NCBI GenBank assembly: GCA_965279255.1
Contig: OZ257146.1
Span: 682,001 to 746,000 of the forward strand
DNA: 64,000 nucleotides
Direction: 5' to 3'
From: CAMFLJ01 sp965279255
GTDB taxonomy: Bacteria; Actinomycetota; Acidimicrobiia; Acidimicrobiales; Acidimicrobilacustridaceae
Shown here: piece after piece, positions 24,721-32,251 of the stretch
Layout of the letters: every line of letters begins with the position of its first letter
Numbering within the stretch: the stretch's first letter is position 1
Made by a program: the position numbers and the translations under genes
The notes under the pieces: model-generated
Database searches by the model: none
What the model saw: only the letters and a program-made list of their open reading frames with translations
What the model was told of the DNA's origin: nothing

Positions 24721-27700
24721 ATGGGCTGGATGAACTCACCGGTCACCTGGCCGGAGCTGAACCGGGCGCTCACCGACCGCGCGCCCGTCGCCGGCCGGGG
24801 CGACCCCTTCGGGTTCCCCGGCGACGGCGGCGACAGCCCGGCATGGTCGCGCAAGCGCCAGGCCTACGAGGCGCCGGCCCTCGTACGCCACCGGGGCTCG
24901 GTGCCCTACGCCGAGCTGCACTGCCACTCGAACTTCAGCTTCCTCGACGGTGCCTGCTCGCCCGAGGTGCTGGTGGAGGAGGCCGCCCGCCTCGGGCTCG
25001 AGGCCCTCGCCCTCACCGACCACGACGGCTTCTACGGGGTGGTCCGCTTCGCCGAGGCCGCCCGCGAGCTCGGGATGCCCACCATCTTCGGCGCCGAGCT
25101 CACCCTCGGGCGCACCGCGGTGCCCGTCGGTGATCCCGACCCGGGCGTGGGCGCGGGGGAGTCCCACCTCGTCGTGGTCGCCCGTGACCCGCGTGGCTAC
25201 GCCCTGCTGGCCCGGGCCATGAGCGAGGCCCAGCTGCGGGGGGAGAAGGGGGCGCCGCGCTGCTCGCTCGCCGACCTGGCCACGCTGGGCGGCTCCGGTG
25301 CCCCCGTCGCCGACCAGGGCCACTGGCTGGTGCTCACCGGGTGCCGCAAGGGCGCGGTGGCCGCGGCCCTCGAGGCCGACGGCCCCCACGCCGCCACCAC
25401 CGAGCTGCAGCGCCTGGCCGCGGCCTTCGGGCGCGAGCACGTCGCGGTCGAGCTGTGGGACCACGGCCACCCCCTCGACTCCGCCCGCAACGACGCCCTG
25501 GCCGAGGTCGCCCTGCGCCTCGGCATCGACCCCGTCGCCACCACCAACGCCCACTACGCCGCCCCCGCCCAGCGGCCCCTCGCCACCGCCCTCGCCGCGG
25601 TGCGGTCACGCCGCAGCCTCGACGAGCTCGACGGCTGGCTGCCCGCCGGCGCCGGCGCCCACCTCCGGGCCGGGGCCGAGCAGGCCCGCCGCTTCGCCCG
25701 CTACCCGGGGGTGGTCGAGCGGGCCGCCGAGCTCGGCCGGTCGTGCGCCTTCGACCTCCACCTCGTCGCCCCCGAGCTGCCGCCCTACCCGTGCCCCGAC
25801 GGCCTCGACGAGATGGGGTTCCTGCGCCGCCTCGCCGAGCAGGGCGCCGAGCGCCGCTACGGCCCCCGTCACGCCGAGCGGGTTCCCGGGGCGTGGGCCC
25901 AGATCGACCACGAGCTCGTCGTCATCGAGCAGCTCGGCTTCCCGGGCTACTTCCTCATCGTCTGGGACATCGTCGAGTTCTGCCGCGTCCAGGGCATCTA
26001 CTGCCAGGGGCGGGGCTCGGCGGCCAACTCGGCGGTCTGCTTCGCCATCGGCATCACCAAGGCCGACGCCGTCGCCCTCGGCCTGCTCTTCGAGCGCTTC
26101 CTCTCACCCGAGCGCGACGGCCCGCCGGACATCGACGTCGACATCGAGTCGGGCCGGCGCGAAGAGGTCATCCAGTACGTCTACGAGCGATACGGCCGCC
26201 ACTACGCCGCCCAGGTCGCCAACGTCATCACCTACCGGGCCAAGTCGGCGGTGCGCGACATGGCCAAGGCCCTCGGGTACGCCCCCGGCCAGGCCGACGC
26301 CTGGGCCAAGCAGGTCGACCGCTGGGGCCCGGTGGCCGAGACCGTCGAGCAGCAGGGAACCGATGCCGGGCGCCCCGGCGAGGCCGCCCCCTCCGGTGAC
26401 GAGATCCCGGCCGCGGTGCTCGACCTCGCCCTCCAGGTCGAGCACGCGCCCCGCCACCTCGGCATCCACTCCGGCGGCATGGTCCTGTGCGACCGCCCGG
26501 TGATCGAGGTGTGCCCCGTCGAGTGGGCCCGCATGCAGGACCGCACCGTGCTCCAGTGGGACAAGGACGACTGCGCCGCCGCCGGCCTGGTGAAGTTCGA
26601 CATGCTCGGCCTCGGGATGCTCACCGCGCTGCACCGCACGGTCGACTTCGTGGCCGGTGCCCACGGCCTCGAGATCGACCTGGCCGACATCCCCCAGGAC
26701 GACGCCGTCTACGACATGCTCTGCGCCGCCGACTCCATCGGCGTGTTCCAGGTGGAGAGCCGGGCCCAGATGGCGACCCTGCCCCGGCTCAAGCCCCGCA
26801 CCTTCTACGACCTCGTCGTCGAGGTCGCCCTCATCCGCCCCGGCCCCATCCAGGGCGGCTCGGTGCATCCCTACATCCGGCGCCGAAACGGCCAGGAGGA
26901 GGTCACCTACCTGCACCCGCTGCTCGAGCCGTCGCTGGCCAAGACCCTCGGCATCCCGCTGTTCCAGGAGCAGCTCATGCAGATGGCGATCGACGTGGCC
27001 GGCTTCAGCCCCGGCGACGCCGACCAGCTGCGCCAGGCCATGGGCTCCAAGCGCAGCCGCGAGCGCATGGAGCGGCTGCGCCAACGCCTCTACGACGGCA
27101 TGGCCGAGCGGGGCGTCACCGGCGAGGTCGCCGACCGCATCTACGACAAGCTCGCCGCCTTCGCCAACTTCGGCTTCCCGGAGAGCCACTCGGTGTCGTT
27201 CGCCTACCTCGTGTACTCCAGCGCCTACCTCAAGCGGTACTACCCGGCGGCGTTCTGCGCGGGGCTGCTCGATGCCCAGCCCATGGGCTTCTACTCGCCG
27301 CACTCGCTCGTCGCCGACGCCCGGCGCCACGGCGTCGTCGTGCGCACCCCCGACCTCAACGCGTCGGCCGCCGGGGCCAGCCTCGAGTGGGTCGAAGGCA
27401 TCGCCCTCGCCGTCCGCCCCGAAGGCCCCCCTGACCCGTCCGCCGAACGTGGCTCGAGCGGCGCCCCTGGAGGGGCTCGAGGTGAGCCACGTCCGAGAGA
27501 CGACGCCGAACGTGGCTCGAGCGACGCCCCTGGAGGGGCTCGAGGTGAGCCACGTCGGGGGGGAGATGAGGGGTATCCGGGGGGAGGGGTCGACCTCGAG
27601 CAGCCGGCGCTGCGGTTGGGGCTCTCGTCGGTGCGCTCGGTCGGCGCCGACCTGGCCGACGCCATCGTGGCCGCCCGCGACGCCGACGGCCCCTACACCT

Positions 27701-28326
27701 CCATGGAGGACCTCGCCCGCCGGGTCGACGGCATCGACCGCGGCATCCTCGAGGCCCTCGCCACCGCCGGCGCCTTCGGCTGCCTCTCGGACACCGGAGG
27801 CCGTGCCCTCGACCGCCGCCGGGCGCTGTGGGCCGCCGGTGCGGTGGCCCAGGGCGGCCCCGGGAAGCTGGCCGGGGTCGTCACCGGGGCCGAGGCCCCT
27901 CAGCTGCCCGGCCTGTCCGATCGCGAGACCGCCTCGGCCGACCTGTGGGCCACCGGGGTCGCCCCCGACGGCCATCCCACCCGCTTCGTGCGCCCTCACC
28001 TCGACCGCCTCGGCGTCGTCACCGCCCGGGGCCTGGCCAAGGTCGACCCCGGCGACCGCGTCCTCGTCGGCGGGGTCGTCACCCATCGTCAGCGCCCGGC
28101 CACCGCCGGGGGCACCACCTTCATCAACCTCGAGGACGAGACCGGGCTCATCAACGTGATCTGCTCGAAGGGCCTGTGGGCCCGCTACCGCCGGGTGGCC
28201 CGCAGCTCCGCCGCCCTGCTGGTGCGGGGCCGCCTCGAGCGGGCCGAGGGCGTCACCAACGTCATCGCCGACAAGCTCGAGCCCCTGCCCCTCTCGGCCT
28301 CGGTCGCCTCCCGCGACTTCCGCTGA
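24721..28326 (+). CDS. dnaE2: Error-prone DNA polymerase III alpha subunit DnaE2
   Basis: 1201 residues; makes damage-induced mutations with ImuA'-ImuB. Opens with the DnaE2-type YAELHCHSNFSFLDG PHP motif (H67, H69). The polymerase aspartates are in PDIDVDIESGRR (D470, D472, D474). The finger region has SVHPYIRRRNGQEEV, GIPLFQEQLMQMAIDVAGF and NFGFPESHSVSFAYLVY. The C-terminal part has helix-hairpin-helix and OB domains (FINLEDETGLINVIC). It is longer than the usual 1050-1100 residues, in part because of a 40-residue in-frame repeat insertion at residues about 908-948 (see repeat B). ATG 24721 fits the leaderless SOS promoter. It lies about 10 kb from imuA'-imuB, separated by the exported-protein operon. 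Confidence 0.95.
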   Translation: MGWMNSPVTWPELNRALTDRAPVAGRGDPFGFPGDGGDSPAWSRKRQAYEAPALVRHRGSVPYAELHCHSNFSFLDGACSPEVLVEEAARLGLEALALTDHDGFYGVVRFAEAARELGMPTIFGAELTLGRTAVPVGDPDPGVGAGESHLVVVARDPRGYALLARAMSEAQLRGEKGAPRCSLADLATLGGSGAPVADQGHWLVLTGCRKGAVAAALEADGPHAATTELQRLAAAFGREHVAVELWDHGHPLDSARNDALAEVALRLGIDPVATTNAHYAAPAQRPLATALAAVRSRRSLDELDGWLPAGAGAHLRAGAEQARRFARYPGVVERAAELGRSCAFDLHLVAPELPPYPCPDGLDEMGFLRRLAEQGAERRYGPRHAERVPGAWAQIDHELVVIEQLGFPGYFLIVWDIVEFCRVQGIYCQGRGSAANSAVCFAIGITKADAVALGLLFERFLSPERDGPPDIDVDIESGRREEVIQYVYERYGRHYAAQVANVITYRAKSAVRDMAKALGYAPGQADAWAKQVDRWGPVAETVEQQGTDAGRPGEAAPSGDEIPAAVLDLALQVEHAPRHLGIHSGGMVLCDRPVIEVCPVEWARMQDRTVLQWDKDDCAAAGLVKFDMLGLGMLTALHRTVDFVAGAHGLEIDLADIPQDDAVYDMLCAADSIGVFQVESRAQMATLPRLKPRTFYDLVVEVALIRPGPIQGGSVHPYIRRRNGQEEVTYLHPLLEPSLAKTLGIPLFQEQLMQMAIDVAGFSPGDADQLRQAMGSKRSRERMERLRQRLYDGMAERGVTGEVADRIYDKLAAFANFGFPESHSVSFAYLVYSSAYLKRYYPAAFCAGLLDAQPMGFYSPHSLVADARRHGVVVRTPDLNASAAGASLEWVEGIALAVRPEGPPDPSAERGSSGAPGGARGEPRPRDDAERGSSDAPGGARGEPRRGGDEGYPGGGVDLEQPALRLGLSSVRSVGADLADAIVAARDADGPYTSMEDLARRVDGIDRGILEALATAGAFGCLSDTGGRALDRRRALWAAGAVAQGGPGKLAGVVTGAEAPQLPGLSDRETASADLWATGVAPDGHPTRFVRPHLDRLGVVTARGLAKVDPGDRVLVGGVVTHRQRPATAGGTTFINLEDETGLINVICSKGLWARYRRVARSSAALLVRGRLERAEGVTNVIADKLEPLPLSASVASRDFR
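27442..27558. repeat. Tandem hairpin repeat B inside dnaE2 (two units, 63-bp period)
   Basis: Two units starting at 27442 and 27505. Each has outer arms ACGTGGCTC and GAGCCACGT (27447-27455 with 27484-27492; 27510-27518 with 27547-27555) and an inner hairpin CCCCT-GG-AGGGG. TGGCTC and GAGCCA are 28 bp apart. The 63-bp period is 21 codons, so the frame is kept, adding two copies of AERGSS-G/D-APGGARGEPR to the protein, in the linker before the helix-hairpin-helix domain. Confidence 0.92.
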
Positions 28327-28435
28327 GCCACGACCGGTTCGGTGATGGCCGGGCGTCGCGGCCGGACCTCCTAGTGTTGACCGCTGTTCCACGCGCCGTT
28401 CGACATGCGCACCGACCAGAAGGGGGAGTGAGCGA

Positions 28436-28990
28436 GTGAACACCTTCGCCGCCGCTGCCGGCAACGCCATCTACGACGTCGACGGGTTGACCCTCGGCCT
28501 CGCCATCCTGCGGGTCGCCGTCGGCGTGATCATGCTGGCCCACGGCATCAACCACATCTTCCGTGGGGGCAAGATCAAGGGCACCGCCGGGTGGTTCGAG
28601 TCGCTCGGCATGAAGCCCGGCATCCTCCACGCCTGGCTGGCCAGCCTCACCGAGGTCGGCGCCGGCGCCATGCTCATCGTCGGCCTGCTCACGCCGCTGG
28701 CCGCCGCCGGCGTGGTGGGCACCATGACCGTGGCCCTCATCACCAACCACCTGAAGAACGGCTTCTTCATCTTCCGGCCGGGCGAGGGCTACGAGTACGT
28801 CGCCTCGCTGATCATGAGCGGCCTGGCGCTCGGTGCCATGGGCCCGGGCAAGGCCTCGATCGACAACGCCCTCGGCTTCGACTGGGTGTCGGGCCTCACC
28901 GCCTTCGCCATCACCGCCGTGGTCGGCCTGGGTGGCGCCTTCCTGCTGCTGCTGGTGTTCTGGCGCCCGGAGAAGAAGCCGGCCGCCTGA
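28436..28990 (+). CDS. DoxX-family membrane protein
   Basis: A 184-residue inner-membrane protein with about four helices (19-40, 70-95, 118-135, 147-172). It has the family pattern LRVAVGVIMLAHGINHIF, then GTAGWFESLGMKPG, LASLTEVGAGAMLIVGLLTP and the KNGFFIF region. DoxX proteins act in respiratory or redox-stress membrane complexes in some actinobacteria; the specific role here is not shown. Start is GTG 28436, just after a GGGGGAGTGAGCGA stretch serving as ribosome binding site. The gene converges on an alcohol dehydrogenase across a strong hairpin. Confidence 0.88.
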   Translation: MNTFAAAAGNAIYDVDGLTLGLAILRVAVGVIMLAHGINHIFRGGKIKGTAGWFESLGMKPGILHAWLASLTEVGAGAMLIVGLLTPLAAAGVVGTMTVALITNHLKNGFFIFRPGEGYEYVASLIMSGLALGAMGPGKASIDNALGFDWVSGLTAFAITAVVGLGGAFLLLLVFWRPEKKPAA

Positions 28991-29005
28991 GCAACATCAC
29001 CCCGA

Positions 29006-29064
29006 ACGCGCAACCGACGCGTGCTCCGGTCGCTCCAGCGGCCGGGACACGCGTCGGTTCGCGT
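29006..29064. terminator. Bidirectional hairpin between doxX-like and alcohol dehydrogenase genes
   Basis: AACCGACGCGTG (29012-29023) pairs perfectly with CACGCGTCGGTT (29048-29059). The stem extends through ACGCG/CGCGT with one bulged C, and the loop has an inner CCGG pair. It lies between convergent stops at 28990 and 29102. Confidence 0.8.
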
Positions 29065-29101
29065 CTGGCTCCGGGCGGCCCGCCGCCCGAGGATCAGCGC
29101 G

Positions 29102-30154
29102 TCAGGAGGGGTTGGGGACGATGACGGCCCGGCCCTGCAGGGTGCCGCCGACCATCGAGCGGTAGACGTCGCCCGCCTGGTCGAGGGAGTAGGTGCTGGC
29201 GTGCACCCGGAACCCGCCGGTGCCGGCCAGGGCCAGCAGTTCGCCGAGCTCGGTGATCGAGCCCCAGTAGGTGCTCTGCACCGAGCACTCGTAGGGGAAG
29301 GTGAAGAAGTTCACCGGCAGGGTGCCGCCCCCGACACCGACGATGGTGAGCCGCCCGAGCGATCCGACCACGGCGGCGGCCAGGGCGAGGGTGTCGTCGT
29401 AGCCGCAGATGTCGAGCACCATCTCGGCGCCGCGCCCGCCCATGATCCCGCGGATCTCCTCGGCGGCCGAGGGGCCGGCCACGACGGTGTGGTCGGCACC
29501 CAGCCCGGCCACGACCTCGAGGGCCGACTCGCGCTGGTCGACGCAGATCACGGTGGCGGGCGACAGGGCCTTCAGGAACTGCACGGCGAGGTGGCCGAGG
29601 CCGCCGGCGCCGATCACCACGGCGTGGGAGCCGGGCACCAGCAGGTGCAGGCCCATCTTGATGGCGTGGTAGGGCGTGAGCCCGGCGTCGGTGAGCGGGG
29701 CCGCCTCGACCGGGGTCATGTCACCCAGCGGCACGAGGTACCGGGGGGCAGGCACGACGAGGTACTCGGCCATGCCACCGTCGACGCTCAGGCCCGGTCC
29801 GCTGCCGACGGCGTTGGCGCAGTAGTTCTCCATGCCCTTGCGGCAGTTCTGGCAGGCGCCGCAGCCCCACGCCCCGTAGACCGCGACCGGTGCGCCGATC
29901 TCGAGCCCGGGCGACGCGATGGTGCCGGGGCCGAAGGCCTCGATCCATCCGGCGTTCTCGTGGCCGAGGGTCATCGGCACCTCACGTGGAGCCGCGGTCG
30001 AGAACTCCATGAGGGTGACGTCGCTGTGGCAGGCACCGGCGCCGCCGACGCGGACGAGTACCTGGCCGGGTCCGGGATCGGGCTGCGACACGTCGTTGAG
30101 CGACGTGGTGCCGACGAGATCCTCGGAACCGCCGACGAGCTGGAACGCCTTCAT
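29102..30154 (-). CDS. Zinc-dependent alcohol dehydrogenase (MDR family)
   Basis: 350 residues. Catalytic zinc ligands: Cys in GACHSDV, His-Glu in LGHENAGWIE. Structural zinc: GACQNCRKGMENYC plus the preceding C in GCGAC. The NAD(P)-binding fold has VIGAGGLGHLAVQFLKA followed by an acidic VDQRESAL at the end of beta-2, favouring NAD. It resembles actinobacterial NAD-dependent alcohol dehydrogenases near the Adh/RhaD-like branch; substrate not deduced. An extended leader with AGGGGG precedes the ATG. Confidence 0.93.
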   Translation of the reverse strand: MKAFQLVGGSEDLVGTTSLNDVSQPDPGPGQVLVRVGGAGACHSDVTLMEFSTAAPREVPMTLGHENAGWIEAFGPGTIASPGLEIGAPVAVYGAWGCGACQNCRKGMENYCANAVGSGPGLSVDGGMAEYLVVPAPRYLVPLGDMTPVEAAPLTDAGLTPYHAIKMGLHLLVPGSHAVVIGAGGLGHLAVQFLKALSPATVICVDQRESALEVVAGLGADHTVVAGPSAAEEIRGIMGGRGAEMVLDICGYDDTLALAAAVVGSLGRLTIVGVGGGTLPVNFFTFPYECSVQSTYWGSITELGELLALAGTGGFRVHASTYSLDQAGDVYRSMVGGTLQGRAVIVPNPS

Positions 30155-30236
30155 CTGGAAACCCCCTGCGTCGCCGGTCCCTCCGCGCGACGCAGACGGT
30201 TCTAGCGCAACCCGTGGGGCGGTGGGCTCCGCTGCG

Positions 30237-30242
30237 TAGGCT
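30237..30242 (+). promoter_or_regulatory. -10 (TAGGCT) before the channel-like gene
   Basis: TAGGCT ends 8 nt before an ATG at 30251, which opens a 6-codon frame rather than the main gene. Confidence 0.4.
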
Positions 30243-30250
30243 CCCTCGCC

Positions 30251-30271
30251 ATGACGGGGAGCCCGACGTGA
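30251..30271 (+). CDS. Possible six-codon leader frame coupled to the channel-like gene
   Basis: ATG at 30251 encodes M-T-G-S-P-T and stops at TGA 30269-30271, which overlaps the GTG start of the next gene (GTGA). It sits at the leaderless spacing from a -10, so ribosomes could load here and restart at the GTG. Alternatively the ATG is unused and the GGGGA inside this frame is simply the ribosome binding site of the GTG. Confidence 0.3.
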   Translation: MTGSPT

Positions 30272-31383
30272 TCGTCGTGAGGGTGCTGGCGTTCGCCGCG
30301 GGCCTCTGGATGCTGCAGGCCGTGCTGCGCTCGGCCGTGCGCACGGTCGTGGTGCCGCGGGGCGAGCCGGTGGTGCTCACCCGAATGGTGTTCCTCACGA
30401 TGCGGGCGCTCTACGTCCCTCTCGCCGGTCGCCACCGCGACCCCGAGCAGCGCCACGCCACCCTCGCCCGCTACGCGCCGATGTCGCTGCTGGTGCTGGC
30501 GTTCGTGTGGGCCGCCTCGGTCATCGTCGCCTTCGTCCCCATGCAGTGGGCCGTCAGCGACATCACGCTGGTGGGGGCCCTCGAGCTTTCGGGCTCGTCG
30601 GTCACCACCCTCGGCTTCGTGGCCGCCCCCAACGACCGGGCCATGGCCCTCGCCGTGCTCGAGGCGCTGATCGGCCTCGGCGTGGTCGCCCTCCTCATCG
30701 CCTACCTGCCGACGATCTACGGCCACTTCTCCCGACGGGAGGAGGAGGTGATCAAGTTCGAGGTCCGCGCCGGCAGCCCTCCGACCCCCACCCGGTTCCT
30801 CACCCGCCTCCACGCCATCGGCTGGGTCGACCGCCTCGGCATGCTGTGGGAGCCGTGGGAGATCTGGTTCGAGGAGCTCCAGGAGAGCCACACCTCGCAG
30901 GCGTCGCTCGCCCTGTTCCGCTCCCAGAACTGGTCGAACTCGTGGATCACCACCGCTGGGGCCGTGCTCGACACCGCCGCCATCTCCGAGGCCGCCATCG
31001 ACCAGCCCAGCCAGCCCGAGGCCACCCTCATGCTGCGCGCCGGCTTCCTGGCCCTGCGCGACATCGTGGCCTTCTACGGGTTGCGGATCGCCACCGATCC
31101 CGCGCCGAACGACCCCATCTCGGTCAGCCGGGCCGAGTTCGAGGAGGTCCTCGACGAGCTCGAGCGGTCAGGCCTGCCCATCGTCAACGACCGCGAGAAG
31201 GCCTGGCGTGACTTCGCCGGCTGGCGGGTCAACTACGACGAGGCCCTGCTCGCCCTGTGTGCGCTGGTGCAGGCGCCGACCGCCCGATGGTCGTCGGACC
31301 GCAGCGGCCGCTTCCATCGGCCCACCCTCCGCAGGCCCCGGACCTGGCGGATCGATCCGCTCGACGCGCCACCCTCGTGGTGA
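30268..31383 (+). CDS. Ion-channel-like membrane protein with pore-loop motif SSVTTLGF
   Basis: 371 residues. The N-terminal 150 residues hold about four hydrophobic helices with a re-entrant-like loop ELSGSSVTTLGFVA between the last two. This resembles the K+ channel filter TxTTVGYG but with T-L-G-F, so selectivity is uncertain. The last helix is followed by a cytosolic helical domain of about 210 residues (HFSRREEEVIKFEVRAG ... FYGLRIATDP). GTG 30268 is chosen because GGGGA lies 7 nt before it and the protein then starts with a hydrophobic helix. The thioesterase gene follows. Function as a channel is inference from the pore motif. Confidence 0.68.
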   Translation: MIVVRVLAFAAGLWMLQAVLRSAVRTVVVPRGEPVVLTRMVFLTMRALYVPLAGRHRDPEQRHATLARYAPMSLLVLAFVWAASVIVAFVPMQWAVSDITLVGALELSGSSVTTLGFVAAPNDRAMALAVLEALIGLGVVALLIAYLPTIYGHFSRREEEVIKFEVRAGSPPTPTRFLTRLHAIGWVDRLGMLWEPWEIWFEELQESHTSQASLALFRSQNWSNSWITTAGAVLDTAAISEAAIDQPSQPEATLMLRAGFLALRDIVAFYGLRIATDPAPNDPISVSRAEFEEVLDELERSGLPIVNDREKAWRDFAGWRVNYDEALLALCALVQAPTARWSSDRSGRFHRPTLRRPRTWRIDPLDAPPSW

Positions 31384-31422
31384 GCGCCCGGCGGCCCGAC
31401 GAGGGGCGCCCCGTCGTCCGCC

Positions 31423-31428
31423 TACGGT
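31423..31428 (+). promoter_or_regulatory. -10 (TACGGT) of the thioesterase gene at 31436
   Basis: TACGGT ends 7 nt before ATG 31436; no ribosome binding site is seen. Confidence 0.45.
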
Positions 31429-31435
31429 CGGGGCC

Positions 31436-32245
31436 ATGACCCGCTTCGACACCGACACCGCCGTCGAGCCGCTCGGCCCCGGCAGCTACCGCGCCCGGAT
31501 CGACGAGGGCTGGTGGGCGGGGGCCGGCCCCAACGGTGGCTACGTGGGCGCCATCCTGCTGCGGGCGCTCGAGCTCGAGGTCGGCGACCCCGCCCGAGTC
31601 TGTCGCTCGTTCACCGTGCACTACCTCTCCCGCCCCGACGCCGGCCCGGCCGAGGTGGAGGTCACCGTCGAGCGCTCGGGTCGGTCGATGACGTCGGTCT
31701 CGGCCCGCCTGACCCAGGGAGGGCGAGCGCTCGCCATCGCCGTGGCCGCGCTCTCGACCCCTCGCCCCGGGCCCGAGTTCTGCGACGTGGTGATGCCGGA
31801 CGGGCCGGACCCGGAGCACGCCGACGACGGCCCCTTCTCCGGTGACATCCCCCGCGCCGCGGTCCCCACACTCGGCGCCCGCTACGAGTACCGCCGCACG
31901 ATGGGGCCCGCACCGTTCTCGGGGGGTGACGAAGCGCTGACCGGCGGCTGGATCCGGCTGGCCGAGCCCCGCCCCGTCGACGCCTCGGTGCTCGTCGCCT
32001 ACGTCGACGCCTGGATGCCGGCGATGTTCGGTCGCTTCGGAGGTCCCTGGGGGATGACCACGGTCGACCTCACCGTGCACGTCCGCTCGCTGCCGCCCGA
32101 GGGCTACGACGACTGGTGCCTGGTGCGCTTCCGATCGGTCGTGAGCGCCGACGGCTTCTGCGAGGAGGACGGCGAGGTCTGGACGCGCGACGGCCAGTTG
32201 CTGGCCCAGTCCCGTCAGCTCGCCGCGCTCATCGCCTTCCGCTGA
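31436..32245 (+). CDS. TesB-like acyl-CoA thioesterase (double hotdog)
   Basis: 269 residues with two hotdog halves. The first has WWAGAGPNGGYVGAILLRALEL and FTVHYLSRPDAGPAEVEV, which is typical of the acyl-CoA thioesterase family that releases CoA from fatty acyl-CoA. The second half has WIRLAEPRPVDASVLVAYVDAWMP and TTVDLTVHVRSLPPEGYDDW. No signal peptide is present. It converges on the c-di-GMP gene, whose stop lies 6 nt away. It probably supports the acyl-CoA metabolism seen elsewhere in the window (inference). Confidence 0.87.
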   Translation: MTRFDTDTAVEPLGPGSYRARIDEGWWAGAGPNGGYVGAILLRALELEVGDPARVCRSFTVHYLSRPDAGPAEVEVTVERSGRSMTSVSARLTQGGRALAIAVAALSTPRPGPEFCDVVMPDGPDPEHADDGPFSGDIPRAAVPTLGARYEYRRTMGPAPFSGGDEALTGGWIRLAEPRPVDASVLVAYVDAWMPAMFGRFGGPWGMTTVDLTVHVRSLPPEGYDDWCLVRFRSVVSADGFCEEDGEVWTRDGQLLAQSRQLAALIAFR

Positions 32246-32251
32246 CGCCCC

